64,000 nucleotides of DNA from Saccharibacillus sp. CPCC 101409 (GCF_030518235.1 NZ_JAULSA010000001.1:930001-994000); one strand, 5' to 3'. Shown: positions 43,118 to 52,504, counted from the stretch's first letter. Numbers and translations: made by a program. Notes: generated from the sequence alone by a model not told the origin.

Positions 43118-43161
43118 GAAGCCGCTTCTGCGCGTTCATGCAAGAAGCGGCTTCGTTTTTT
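43118..43161 (+). terminator. Terminator between GH106-like and second binding-protein gene
   Basis: A 12-bp stem GAAGCCGCTTCT/AGAAGCGGCTTC (43118-43129 with 43143-43154), then GTTTTTT. It splits the cluster: the second binding protein is expressed by readthrough or a separate promoter that is not obvious. Confidence 0.85.
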
Positions 43162-43206
43162 GTTTGAACCGACGATGTGTTTTTCCATCAAAAAGGAGGA
43201 AAAAAG

Positions 43207-44787
43207 ATGAAGTTTCACAAAGCGGGTTCATGGCTGACGGCGGGATTGGCGGCATTGTCGATTGTAAGCGGTTGCAGTGAAAGTGCCGAGACTCCGGCAA
43301 ATTCCACGGGTAACGATTCCGGTGCGGCGTCCGGCGCGGAAGAAACAGTCGATATCAAGGTCTGGGGCACGAACATCGGTTACAAGCCGATCGAGAAAGG
43401 CAGCAAGCTGTACGAATTTTACAAAGAAAAGCTCGGCGTGGGCGTGATCCATCCGTATGTGGAATGGAACGGCGGCACCAATTACCTCAATCAGCTCAAT
43501 CTGAAGATTGCGGCCAACGAAATGCCGGATCTTTTTCTGCCGCAGCAGGGAATTGAAGACAGTCTGGCCAAAAACGGCGCGATCGCCGACCTGACCGACC
43601 TGCTGCCCGAATACGCGCCGAATCTGTGGAACGCGATTCCGCAGGACATGTGGAATATCGTCAAAGCCAACGATCCCACCGGCCAGGGCCGTATTTATTA
43701 TATTCCCGGGATGGTCGATTACGGCCGGTATGCCGGCCTGATCCGCCAGGACTGGCTCGATAAACTGGGCTTGAAGATGCCGACCACGCAGGACGAATAC
43801 GTCAAAGTGCTGGAAGCGTTCCGCGACCGGGACCCCAACGGCAACGGGCAAAAAGACGAAATTCCGACCGGCGGCCGCGAAGAAGCGCGCTGGATGGACC
43901 ATCTGTTCGCGATGTACGGCGTCGCCATGTTCGAAGGTTACCCGGATTGGGATCTCTATAACGGTGAACTGACCTACTCGGCGACCACGCCCAATATGAA
44001 AGCGGCGCTGGAATTCATCGCCAAGCTGTACAAGGAAGGTCTGATTGACAAGGAATCGCTGCTTAACACCAAAGACAAATGGGACGGCAAGATCCAATCC
44101 GACAAAGTCGGCAACTACTTCCACTGGGTGGAGACCGGCTATCTGCCGCTGGAAAATCTGTATAAAAACACAGGAGTCAAAGCCGAGTTTTCCGTACTTC
44201 CCGTGCCGAAAGTGGATGGCTTCGAAGGCTTCTACACCTGGAAGAAATTCACGCCTCCGGCCTGGGTGGTCAAGAACAACAAAGACGAGAAAAAGCTGAT
44301 GGCTACGCTGAAACTGCTCAACAATATGTACGACGAGAAAAACTGGAACGATCTGTATCTCGGCGTGGAAGGCATGCACCATGTCGTGAAAGACGGCAAA
44401 GCCACCCGGCTGCCGGACGACAAAAGCACGCAGGAAAACCTGATTCTCGATCCGTATTCCAAAATTTCGACGCTGGATTTCATGACGGAACTGAACAAGA
44501 ATACGGCCTCCGAAGACCGGATGTGGGCGATCGAACAGGTCAACCGCAATATGCAGGAAGCGCAGCAGTACGCCAAGGTAATCGCGGGCGACGGCATGCC
44601 GGCCAGCGTATACGAAGGCTACCCGGATATCAACAACCGCACCCTGTATGTGGAGTACGCGTCCAAGATCATTCTGGGCCAATATCCGATCGACAAATTC
44701 GACGAGTTCGTGGAGAAATGGAACAAGTCCGGCGGCGAAGAAGTGACGAAGCGCGCCGGAGAATGGTATGCCAAAGTCCAGAAATAA
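43207..44787 (+). CDS. ABC transporter extracellular sugar-binding lipoprotein (paralog B)
   Basis: A 526-residue lipoprotein with lipobox IVSGC (Cys23) and AAAGGAGG SD before ATG 43207. It is colinear with paralog A. The mature N-terminus and the 180-residue region around FYTWKKFTPPAWVVKNN differ most, while the middle is almost invariant. No second permease pair is present, so both lipoproteins may share the 36.9-38.7 kb channel with different ligand preference. It is followed after 57 bases by a GH43 gene, with which it may form a unit. Confidence 0.93.
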   Translation: MKFHKAGSWLTAGLAALSIVSGCSESAETPANSTGNDSGAASGAEETVDIKVWGTNIGYKPIEKGSKLYEFYKEKLGVGVIHPYVEWNGGTNYLNQLNLKIAANEMPDLFLPQQGIEDSLAKNGAIADLTDLLPEYAPNLWNAIPQDMWNIVKANDPTGQGRIYYIPGMVDYGRYAGLIRQDWLDKLGLKMPTTQDEYVKVLEAFRDRDPNGNGQKDEIPTGGREEARWMDHLFAMYGVAMFEGYPDWDLYNGELTYSATTPNMKAALEFIAKLYKEGLIDKESLLNTKDKWDGKIQSDKVGNYFHWVETGYLPLENLYKNTGVKAEFSVLPVPKVDGFEGFYTWKKFTPPAWVVKNNKDEKKLMATLKLLNNMYDEKNWNDLYLGVEGMHHVVKDGKATRLPDDKSTQENLILDPYSKISTLDFMTELNKNTASEDRMWAIEQVNRNMQEAQQYAKVIAGDGMPASVYEGYPDINNRTLYVEYASKIILGQYPIDKFDEFVEKWNKSGGEEVTKRAGEWYAKVQK

Positions 44788-44844
44788 ACGCAAACCGGAA
44801 GATAAAAATACAAGCAAGCTTGACGGTCAGGAGGAGCAAACGGC

Positions 44845-46521
44845 ATGAATACGATCATCAATCCCGTCCTGCGCGGGTTTAATCCCGATCCTTCGATTCT
44901 GCGCGTCGGGGAAGACTACTATATTGCCACTTCGACGTTCGAATGGTATCCCGGCGTGCAGATCCATCATTCCCGCGACCTGGTCCACTGGAGAGTGGCG
45001 GCTCGTCCGCTGGACCGTCCGTCGCAGCTGGATCTGATCGGCAATCCCGATTCGGGCGGAGTGTGGGCGCCCGCCCTGAGCTATGCGGACGGAGTGTTTT
45101 ATTTGATCTACACGGACGTCAAGTCGCGGACAGGCGCGTTCAAGGATACGCCCAATTATCTGGCGACCGCAAGCTCGGTCGAAGGCCCGTGGTCCGATCC
45201 CGTGCATCTGAACAGCAGCGGCTTCGACCCGTCGCTGTTCCACGACGAAGACGGCCGCAAATGGCTGCTGAATATGATCTGGGATTTCCGCAAAGGACGC
45301 AATCCGTTCGGCGGGATCGTGATTCAGGAATATTCGGCGCCGAAAAACCGGTTGGTCGGTCCGGCGGTCCGGATCTTCGCGGGAACCGAACTCGGTTATA
45401 CGGAAGGCCCGCATCTGTATAAGCGCGGCGGTTATTATTATCTGCTGACCGCCGAAGGCGGCACCAAATACGAACATGCCGCGACGCTCGCCCGGTCGAA
45501 ATTCCTGTTCGGTCCCTACGAAGTCCATCCGGACAACCCGATCCTGACCAGCCTCGGCAGACCCGAACTTCCGCTGCAAAAAGCCGGTCACGCTTCGCTG
45601 GCGGAGACGCCGGCCGGCGAATGGTATATGGCGCATCTCTGCGCGAGACCGGCGGCGGGCCGCTTCTGCACGCTGGGCCGGGAGACGGCGCTCCAGCGCT
45701 GCCGCTGGGACGAAGACGGCTGGCTGCGCCTGGAGCGCGGGGACGCCGGGCAAGGGCGGGAGCGGGAAGAGGGCGAAGAGGCGGGAGGGAGCGGGGCAAG
45801 CGGACCTGCCGTTCCGCGCGAGCTTGTGCGGGCGCCCGATCTGCCCGCCTATCCATTCGACCCCGACCCGCAGCGGGACGACTTCGACGAACCGCGGTTG
45901 GGCGTCCAGTGGAATACGCTGCGCATTCCGCCGTCCACGGACTGGCTGTCGCTCGACGAAAGACCCGGCTATCTGCGCCTGAAAGGCATGGAATCATTAA
46001 GCTCGAAGCACCGGCAGAGCCTGATCGCCCGGCGGCAGCAGGCGTTCCGCTGCGAAGCCGAGACGGAAGTAGAATTCGAACCGGCACACTTTCAACAGAT
46101 GGCGGGGCTGATTCTGTATTACGATACGGAAGATTACGTTTACCTGCGGATCACGCATCTGGAAGGCGCGGGAAGAGTGCTGGGCATAATCCGGACGAAG
46201 CGGGGCGAGTACGACGAGCTGCTGGAAGCCGAGATCCCGCTGCCCGATACGGGACCGATTCGGCTGAAAGCCGCGGTCGAGCGGGTAAGCGTACGGTTCT
46301 TCTACACGGATCCGGAATCGGATTGGAAGCCGGTCGGGCAGCCGGTCGATATCCTGCATCTGTCGGACGAATGCGCGGTTCCCCTCCGGTTTACCGGAAC
46401 GTTTATCGGGCTGTGCGCGCAGGACCTGGACGGAACCCGGAAAGCGGCGGACTTCGATTATTTTGAGTACAGGGAGCTGCAAGGGGAAACGGACGAATCG
46501 TCCCGTTCAGCGATGCGATGA
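44845..46521 (+). CDS. GH43 beta-xylosidase/alpha-L-arabinofuranosidase
   Basis: A 558-residue GH43 enzyme without signal peptide. The five-bladed propeller (1-310) holds catalytic base Asp15 (NPDPS), pKa-modulating Asp128 (SSGFDPSLFHDEDG) and acid Glu187 (YTEGPHLY). After a Gly/Glu-rich linker (about 300-330), a beta-sandwich (about 345-550; DDFDEPRLGVQWNTLR, FQQMAGLILYYDTEDY) matches the C-terminal domain of XynB-like beta-xylosidases. It cleaves xylose or arabinose from short imported oligosaccharides. AGGAG SD. Confidence 0.93.
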   Translation: MNTIINPVLRGFNPDPSILRVGEDYYIATSTFEWYPGVQIHHSRDLVHWRVAARPLDRPSQLDLIGNPDSGGVWAPALSYADGVFYLIYTDVKSRTGAFKDTPNYLATASSVEGPWSDPVHLNSSGFDPSLFHDEDGRKWLLNMIWDFRKGRNPFGGIVIQEYSAPKNRLVGPAVRIFAGTELGYTEGPHLYKRGGYYYLLTAEGGTKYEHAATLARSKFLFGPYEVHPDNPILTSLGRPELPLQKAGHASLAETPAGEWYMAHLCARPAAGRFCTLGRETALQRCRWDEDGWLRLERGDAGQGREREEGEEAGGSGASGPAVPRELVRAPDLPAYPFDPDPQRDDFDEPRLGVQWNTLRIPPSTDWLSLDERPGYLRLKGMESLSSKHRQSLIARRQQAFRCEAETEVEFEPAHFQQMAGLILYYDTEDYVYLRITHLEGAGRVLGIIRTKRGEYDELLEAEIPLPDTGPIRLKAAVERVSVRFFYTDPESDWKPVGQPVDILHLSDECAVPLRFTGTFIGLCAQDLDGTRKAADFDYFEYRELQGETDESSRSAMR

Positions 46522-46572
46522 ACGAAAAGCAAGGAGTCCCGGCCGATGCTGGAATAGTTTGAATATACATGG

Positions 46573-46616
46573 AAAGACCCGCGTCTCTTCACCGAGAGAA
46601 CAGCGGGTCTTTTGCT
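46573..46616 (+). terminator. Terminator after GH43
   Basis: A 10-bp stem AAAGACCCGC/GCGGGTCTTT (46573-46582 with 46603-46612) with an inner CTCT/AGAG stem and a T-rich tail. It also lies downstream of the convergent MFS gene. Confidence 0.85.
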
Positions 46617-46678
46617 TCTTTATCAAACCGTCGTCGAGCTGTCCGGATAAAAGGCGGACAGCCAACTACCAAAGCTTC

Positions 46679-48148
46679 TCAATGAAGGACCGTTGCATCC
46701 GAAGAACCTGGATCTTCTGCGAGACTTGCGTATATCCGGGGTTTGCGAAGAATTAGGCTTAGAATTGCACCGCCTGCCGCGATACAGGCTATTACAAAGA
46801 AAGTATCTCCGAACGCGAGAGCGGAAACTTTTAAGATCTCGGCTTGTTCGCCAACCGCCGCCATGCGTTCTCCTATTTTTGAGGTCAAGTATCCCATTAT
46901 CGCAGCTATGGCAAACGAGGCTACGACCTGCTGGGAAGCGGAGGTTAACGGGGTAACGCGGTTTATAAGTTCAGGCGGGGCGGAATTTAAAACATGCGTA
47001 TTCAAAGGCATCATGGAGAGTCCCATGCCGCATCCGAGCATGAACAATGGAACTATTAACGTAAGGATTCCAGTATTGATATTCAATCCTGACAGCAAGA
47101 ATAGTCCGACGGATATTAAACTCAGGCCGATAAATACCGGTGTTCTGGAACCTAATTTATCGGATAACTTCCCGCCGAACGGCGTAAGCAGCATAGCCCC
47201 GATAGAGATAGGCAGCGCAATTGCCGCGCTTACGACCGGCGTTCGGCCCAATATATTTTGTTGATATAAAGGAAGCAAGAGAATAGAGACGAATGTAGAA
47301 ATCTGCAGCGCCCAGGATATAATCACACCGCGAGTAAAATCGGATGATTTAAATACTCGCAGCTCCAGCAAAGGCTGCTTCTGGCGAAGCTCTACAATGA
47401 TAAACACGAGAAGTGCCGCGCCTCCAACAATTATTCCGGTTAACGCGCTTGTGGAATTCCAATCCTTCCCGCCCTCGCTGACCCCGTAAGTCAACATGGA
47501 GAATGCAATGGGGGCGAGAATGATTCCCCAAATATCCAGCGAGGGTACAAAGCGCCGCTCCAAATCGGGTAAAAATTTCAGACCTACAATCACCGCCGCA
47601 ATTCCAATAGGCAAATTAATTAAAAAGATCCAGTGCCAAGAAGCGACTCCAATCAGCCAGCCGGAAAGCAGGGGGCCCGTAGCAGGAGCAAGCAGCATAG
47701 GAATTCCCAGCATCCCCATAACGGTGCCTTTCTTTTCGGGGGGAGCGAGCTTAAAAGCGATTGCCATACCGATAGGAGATACCATTCCGCCGCCAAGGCC
47801 TTGGATAACGCGGAAGAGCACGAGCTGCTGAGAGCTCTGGGCCAAGGCGCAAAGTACGGATCCCAGTGTAAACAAGGAAATGGTCATGAGGAATATTCGT
47901 TTGGCTCCAAACTTATCCATCATCCATCCGGCCAAAGGAATGATCGTGGCCAGTGCCAGTGTGTACCCGGTGATTGTCCATTGAATTGATTCTAATGGAC
48001 TGTTAAAGTATTTTTGTAAACTGGGGACGGCAACATTCATAATCGTAGTATCCAGCAGCACCATAATCATCCCCAGCATAATAGCGAGAAGCGGGGCAAT
48101 AATTGTCTTAACCGAAAACTCTGCTTGCATATTGGGCTGGGTAGACAT
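46679..48148 (-). CDS. MFS drug exporter, DHA2 (EmrB/QacA) family
   Basis: A 489-residue membrane transporter with 14 predicted helices. Signatures are the N-terminal LDTTIMNVAVPSLQKYF, motif A GWMMDKFGAKRIFL, RVIQGLGGGMVSPIG and the antiporter motif C GIPMLLAPATGPLLSGWL. It is a proton-driven exporter of toxic compounds. GGAGGAACG SD. It is divergent from a TetR regulator across a 34-bp palindrome. Base composition and codon use are visibly AT-richer than both flanks, which suggests horizontal transfer with its regulator. Confidence 0.94.
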   Translation of the reverse strand: MSTQPNMQAEFSVKTIIAPLLAIMLGMIMVLLDTTIMNVAVPSLQKYFNSPLESIQWTITGYTLALATIIPLAGWMMDKFGAKRIFLMTISLFTLGSVLCALAQSSQQLVLFRVIQGLGGGMVSPIGMAIAFKLAPPEKKGTVMGMLGIPMLLAPATGPLLSGWLIGVASWHWIFLINLPIGIAAVIVGLKFLPDLERRFVPSLDIWGIILAPIAFSMLTYGVSEGGKDWNSTSALTGIIVGGAALLVFIIVELRQKQPLLELRVFKSSDFTRGVIISWALQISTFVSILLLPLYQQNILGRTPVVSAAIALPISIGAMLLTPFGGKLSDKLGSRTPVFIGLSLISVGLFLLSGLNINTGILTLIVPLFMLGCGMGLSMMPLNTHVLNSAPPELINRVTPLTSASQQVVASFAIAAIMGYLTSKIGERMAAVGEQAEILKVSALAFGDTFFVIACIAAGGAILSLILRKPRIYASLAEDPGSSDATVLH

Positions 48149-48191
48149 TTTTCTCGTTCCTCCTTTTAAAAAATATTTTCATCTGTAATTT

Positions 48192-48225
48192 GACTATATA
48201 GTTTTTTAAAAAACTTTATAGTCAT
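48192..48225. promoter_or_regulatory. 34-bp near-perfect palindromic operator between MFS and tetR
   Basis: TGACTATA...TATAGTCA arms enclose AGTTTTTTAAAAAACT; only one base pair breaks the symmetry. Both divergent promoters must overlap it (TTGACT at 48191 on +). This is a textbook position for a TetR-family repressor that controls itself and the exporter. Confidence 0.8.
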
Positions 48226-48285
48226 CACGTGCTTATTGTATCCTGTTTTTTAATAATGTCAATAAAATGATTGGATATATTAATC

Positions 48286-49191
48286 ATGAAGAGAAGAGGA
48301 AGTACATTGAGTATAATCAAACAAAATATTATGGACTCCGCTATTCGATTTTTTACGGAAAAAGGGTATCTTGCTACTTCCATTCAGGATATTGCCGATG
48401 ATTGCGGAATCGCTAAAGGGTCGTTTTACAAATTTTTTTCTTCCAAGGAAGATCTGTTTTTGGAAGTCCATCGAGCCAAGCAGGAGAGCTTCTTTGAAAG
48501 TATGGAAGACATTCATTTGGAACCCGGACTTACTGCAAAAGAAATCTTTATTCGTGAAACTAAACATCAGTTTGATTTCTTTCTCGAGAATAGATTTGTA
48601 GTGGTAAGTACGCTGGAGATGCAGACGAGCGAAGGAGAAATTGCAGCTAATTTCGCGCGACTGCGCGCAAACTTTCTCAATATGAACAAAACGCTCTTAA
48701 TCCGCAGATTTAAAAGCGAAATCGAAAGCGGTGTATGGGATCTTGTGTTGATGTATCACGGAATTATTCAGGAGTACCTTTTCTTGTTAACCGTGGATAA
48801 AAGACATTTAAATATAAGGGACTTGTCCGTATTTATTGTGGAGCGCATGGAAGACATGGTTAGCGGGGTTCTGACTAAAAAGCCGCAATCTATTATACAA
48901 AAACCGATGATGGACGATTACGTAGAAGCAGCCTCTCAAGGGAAGTCTGCATCTTTGGCAGAGATCAGGCATGAGCTGTTTGCAACTCTTTTCTCCATAC
49001 TTAAAGAGCTGGTTATCACAAATCATCACAGAACCGAGCTGCAAGAAGCGCTTACTTTACTTAAAGAAGAATTAGAGAAAGATGAGCCTAAAGTGGTGCT
49101 CATTCGTGCAATGCTTCAATTTCTGATGAAGGAACATGAGCTGCGGGATATCATTGAAAAGCTTAACAAAATAGGCTGCTACCAGGATTAA
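48286..49191 (+). CDS. TetR/AcrR family transcriptional regulator
   Basis: A 301-residue TetR-family protein, longer than the usual ~200. The HTH is FFTEKGYLATSIQDIADDCGIAKGSFYKFFSSKEDLFLEV. The effector part has a first helical domain like other TetR proteins, then about 100 extra helical residues (from about residue 200: DDYVEAASQGKSASLAEIRHEL). ATG 48286 or 48271 are both possible. It shares the low-GC character of the divergent exporter and probably represses it. Confidence 0.9.
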   Translation: MKRRGSTLSIIKQNIMDSAIRFFTEKGYLATSIQDIADDCGIAKGSFYKFFSSKEDLFLEVHRAKQESFFESMEDIHLEPGLTAKEIFIRETKHQFDFFLENRFVVVSTLEMQTSEGEIAANFARLRANFLNMNKTLLIRRFKSEIESGVWDLVLMYHGIIQEYLFLLTVDKRHLNIRDLSVFIVERMEDMVSGVLTKKPQSIIQKPMMDDYVEAASQGKSASLAEIRHELFATLFSILKELVITNHHRTELQEALTLLKEELEKDEPKVVLIRAMLQFLMKEHELRDIIEKLNKIGCYQD

Positions 49192-49243
49192 ACGGAACTG
49201 CGGATTTTCTTTAAACGCAGTAAATGTTTATTTTATTCAACAG

Positions 49244-49284
49244 ACCTCGAATTTCGCTGCTAAGCGGAAGTCGAGGTTTTTTTT
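49244..49284 (+). terminator. Terminator after tetR
   Basis: The stem ACCTCGA-A-TTTCGCT / AGCGGAA-G-TCGAGGT (49244-49277) is followed by T8. Confidence 0.88.
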
Positions 49285-49344
49285 ATGGTATGGGTATAAA
49301 TTTATTTCGATGTAATCCAAAAAATAATTATAGTAAATTATATA

Positions 49345-49372
49345 TTGACAATTAATTACGGACTTTTATAAT
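49345..49372 (+). promoter_or_regulatory. Strong sigma-A promoter
   Basis: TTGACA (49345-49350), 16 bp, TATAAT (49367-49372): both hexamers match consensus. It drives the LysR remnant and probably the following hydrolase. Confidence 0.85.
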
Positions 49373-49422
49373 GACACATATACAAACCGGTTCCTGCCCG
49401 GGAAAGGAGGCGAACCCGCCGC

Positions 49423-49857
49423 ATGGATATCCGCCAGCTGACGTATTTCGTCGAAGTCGCCAGGCATCGCAGCTTTACCAGAGCATCGCAGGCGCTGTAC
49501 GTGTCGCAGCCGTCGATCAGCCGCGCAATCAAAAGTCTGGAAGACGAGCTCGGCGCGACGCTGCTGGACCGGTCGGAGCGCGACGTGCAGCTGACCGATA
49601 TCGGCGAGCTGGTCAACGAACGTGCGCTGGAGATCCTGTGTTCGGTCCGGGAGCTGGAGCAGTTCGTCGAAGAAGCGGTCGCCGGCGTACCGAGCAAACC
49701 GGCGTCTCCCGCACGTCTGCCGGACGGTCGCGCCGCATCTGTGGCAGCAGTCCCGGCCCGGCGGGTCCGCGCTTCCGCTCCGCTGAGATCGGTATCCGCA
49801 TCATCCCCTAACCAAAAAGAGGCAGGAGGAACGAACCATGAGCCATCCGATACTTGA
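49423..49857 (+). pseudogene. LysR-type regulator reduced to its DNA-binding domain
   Basis: A 144-residue frame. Residues 1-~90 are a complete LysR winged helix with linker helix (MDIRQLTYFVEVARHRSFTR; LYVSQPSISRAIKSLEDELG; LVNERALEIL). The normal ~200-residue effector domain is missing. The tail is low-complexity Ala/Ser/Pro/Arg and overlaps the next gene's start by 20 bases. AAAGGAGG precedes the ATG. Either an internal deletion destroyed a full-length gene or an HTH-only protein has been kept; the strong promoter above it leaves the second open. Confidence 0.6.
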
Positions 49858-51271
49858 CGGTCTGGACGAGACCATTCGCAAAGCGATGGAAGACATGAAT
49901 GTGCCCGGCGCCCAGGTGGCGATTATCCGCAACGGGGACGTGATTTATTCGGAAGCGTTCGGCTATGCGAATGTGGACGAACACGTTCCGCTGACCAAAG
50001 AGCATTACCTGCCGATCGGCTCCTCCAGCAAATCGTTTACCGCGGCGGCGGCGCTTATTCTGGCCCAGCAGGGCAAGTTGGATCTGGACAAGCCGATTCG
50101 GCACTACATGCCGGAGTTCGAACTGGCCGACCCCGTCGCGACCGCCCAGGCGACCGCGCGTGATCTGCTGTGTCACCGCACCGGCGTGCCGCGTCACGAT
50201 ATGATGTGGCTCAATTGGGACGATCTGGACCGCCGCGATCTTGCGCTGAACCGCGTCAAGCACTTGCAGGGCAATCTGCCTTTTCGCAGCGGTTGGCAGT
50301 ACCAGAACCAGATGTACGCGGTCATCGGCCAACTGATCGAGGCGATCGACGGCCGGACGTGGGAAACGTTTGTCGAAGAAGAAATTCTGGGTCCGCTCGG
50401 CATCCGCGATTACAGCTTCCGCATTCCGTATCCGCACGAAGAATATGCCAGACTGTACACGCCGGACGGCGAAGGCGGGAACAAAGAAAACGTGCCGCTG
50501 ATTATCGACGCGATGGGACCGGCCGGCTCGCTCAATATGAAGATCGGGGGTCTGGCGGCGTGGGTCGCTTTTCAGCTGAACGAAGGGCGGATCGAAGGCA
50601 AACCGCTGATCGACGCCGCGCTGTTCAAGCAGCTGCACAAGCCGGTGATTCCGTATCAAATCCTGCCGTTCGAGTTTCCGGAAAGAGTGACGGCCGGCTA
50701 CGGGCTGGGCTGGACGGTCGACTTTTTCCGCGGGCATAAAGTGGTCGATCACGGCGGCAACGTAAGCGGGGGCTCGGCGCTGATTTCGTTCATGCCGGAT
50801 CTGGGCCTCGGCTGCGCGGTCCTGACCAACGCCAATAGCAACCTGTTCGTGACCGCGCTGTCGATGGAGCTGTACGACCGGGCGCTGGGGCATGCCGGCG
50901 AGCGGAACTGGTTTATCCAATACCGGGACAATATGAACGGGCTGCTGGATGCGATGAAAAGCCGACTGACCGCCATTTACGGCACGAAGATCGAAGGCAG
51001 GCCGTGCAGCCACGAATTGGAGGAATACGCGGGCGAGTACGAGCATCCGGGCTACGGCGGCGTGACCATTACTGCAAAAGACGGCGGGCTGCATATGAAG
51101 TACCACAACAACGAAATGAAAGTCTCGCATCTGCACTACGACATTTTTACGTTCGAGCTGTTCGGCGGTCCGCATCCTCTTTCGTTCGCGACGGGCGTGG
51201 ACGGCGGCATCTCTTCGCTGAGCATCCCGTTCGAGCCGTCCGTCGATCCCATTGTGTTCGCGCGGCAGTAA
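49838..51271 (+). CDS. Serine hydrolase, beta-lactamase/D-aminopeptidase-like
   Basis: A 477-residue penicillin-binding-fold hydrolase without signal peptide. SxxK is SSSK (Ser62-Lys65), the tyrosine motif is YQN (in GWQYQNQMY) and the third motif is HGG (VVDHGGNVSGG). The C-terminal ~100 residues form a small beta-barrel-like extension (LEEYAGEYEHPGYGGVTITAKDG) found in D-aminopeptidase/esterase relatives. Together with a downstream dipeptide epimerase this suggests hydrolysis of D-amino-acid or murein peptides (inference). AGGCAGGAGG SD. Confidence 0.85.
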   Translation: MSHPILDGLDETIRKAMEDMNVPGAQVAIIRNGDVIYSEAFGYANVDEHVPLTKEHYLPIGSSSKSFTAAAALILAQQGKLDLDKPIRHYMPEFELADPVATAQATARDLLCHRTGVPRHDMMWLNWDDLDRRDLALNRVKHLQGNLPFRSGWQYQNQMYAVIGQLIEAIDGRTWETFVEEEILGPLGIRDYSFRIPYPHEEYARLYTPDGEGGNKENVPLIIDAMGPAGSLNMKIGGLAAWVAFQLNEGRIEGKPLIDAALFKQLHKPVIPYQILPFEFPERVTAGYGLGWTVDFFRGHKVVDHGGNVSGGSALISFMPDLGLGCAVLTNANSNLFVTALSMELYDRALGHAGERNWFIQYRDNMNGLLDAMKSRLTAIYGTKIEGRPCSHELEEYAGEYEHPGYGGVTITAKDGGLHMKYHNNEMKVSHLHYDIFTFELFGGPHPLSFATGVDGGISSLSIPFEPSVDPIVFARQ

Positions 51272-51320
51272 CTTCGGGAGAAGAAGAGTGTGGATTGACT
51301 CGGGAGGAGGAGTGGAAGCC

Positions 51321-51896
51321 GTGCTTGGAAATCGGCTGCGGGAAGCGAGAAAAAGCAAAAATTTGACGCTGGCGGAGCTGGCCGGGCAGATCGGGGTGAC
51401 GACGGGATATTTGTCCAATCTGGAGAAAAACCGGCAGGAGCCTTCGCTTGCCGTGCTGCGCAGTTTGTCCGGCCAATTGGATATCCCCGCGCCCGTGCTG
51501 TTTATGGACGAACAGGATGAAGAAGCGATCGTGCTGAGAAAAGGCGAGCGCAGCCCGATCCGTTTTGCGGATCTGCCGGTTGCATGCGACTTGCTGACAC
51601 CCATGAACTGGAGAAGTTCGTGGTCGCCGGAGATCGAAGTGCTGCGCCTTGCGCTTGCGCCGGGGGAGCGGCTCAAGGCGGACGATCTGTCCACCGATAC
51701 CGACGAATGCGTGTATGTGACGGAGGGCCGGGTGGAATACCGTTACGGAAACGAAGCCGTCTCGATCGAAAGCGGCGGCAGCCTGTACGTGCCCCGGCGG
51801 ACGGGATATGTTCTGATCAATACCGGGGAACGCGAGGCCGTGCTGCTCTGGGCGGTGCGGTCGGTCCGGCCGGCGCAAAGGAGCGAACGGACATGA
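51321..51896 (+). CDS. XRE family regulator with cupin domain (first of two)
   Basis: A 191-residue protein. The XRE helix-turn-helix is at 1-60 (GNRLREARKSKNLTLAELAGQI; TTGYLSNLEKNRQEPSLAVL) and the C-terminal cupin at about 105-185 (DECVYVTEGRVEYRYGNEAVSIESGGSLYVP in parts). The start is GTG 51321 with GGAGGAGG ten bases upstream. The stop overlaps the start of a second regulator of the same architecture (ATGA). Such proteins sense small metabolites through the cupin and often control amino-acid or peptide catabolism. Confidence 0.87.
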   Translation: MLGNRLREARKSKNLTLAELAGQIGVTTGYLSNLEKNRQEPSLAVLRSLSGQLDIPAPVLFMDEQDEEAIVLRKGERSPIRFADLPVACDLLTPMNWRSSWSPEIEVLRLALAPGERLKADDLSTDTDECVYVTEGRVEYRYGNEAVSIESGGSLYVPRRTGYVLINTGEREAVLLWAVRSVRPAQRSERT

Positions 51897-52504
51897 GCGA
51901 GCGCAGCGTTTCTTTTCAACTCAAAGGCGAGCGCATCCGCGAGCTGAGGCGGCGGCTCAATCTGTCTTCGACGGCGCTGGCCGAACGGATGGGGGTGACG
52001 CCGGCTTATATCTCGCAGATCGAGCGCGATCTGGCGGAGCCTTCGCTGTCGGTACTGCGCCGGCTGGCCGGGGCGCTGAACGTCGATCTGCCGGCGCTGC
52101 TCGAATACGAAGCGCCCGCGGATACTCGGATCACTTCCGCCGGGGACGCCGCCTGGCACACGTTCGCCCAGGCCAATGCCAAATACCGGATGCTGACGCC
52201 GGCTTCGCTCAAGAACGGCGCCCGGCCGGAATTGACCGTTATGCTGGTCGGTTTCGAAGCGGGGAAAACGGACTACGACGAGAAGGTCGTGCAAGACTTC
52301 GAAGAATTCTGCTATGTGCTGGAAGGCTGCATCGAATACCGGACGGACAAGCGGAGTTATCTGCTGGAGGAAGGCGACAGTATTTATATCAAGAAAAACG
52401 TGCCGCATCTGCTGTACAATCCCGGCCAACGCGAAGCCAGGCTGCTTGGCGTACTCGGCAGCGTCCATCCGCATCTGCGGGAAGGCGCGGAGCCGGCGGA
52501 GTAG
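51893..52504 (+). CDS. XRE family regulator with cupin domain (second of two)
   Basis: A 203-residue paralog of the preceding gene. The HTH is GERIRELRRRLNLSSTALAERM and VTPAYISQIERDLAEPSLSVL, and the cupin is EEFCYVLEGCIEYRTDKRSY, EEGDSIYIKKNVPHLLYN. AAAGGAG lies 9-10 bases before ATG 51893. The two proteins are diverged copies in tandem and could form heteromers. An 83-base gap separates it from the epimerase gene. Confidence 0.88.
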   Translation: MSERSVSFQLKGERIRELRRRLNLSSTALAERMGVTPAYISQIERDLAEPSLSVLRRLAGALNVDLPALLEYEAPADTRITSAGDAAWHTFAQANAKYRMLTPASLKNGARPELTVMLVGFEAGKTDYDEKVVQDFEEFCYVLEGCIEYRTDKRSYLLEEGDSIYIKKNVPHLLYNPGQREARLLGVLGSVHPHLREGAEPAE

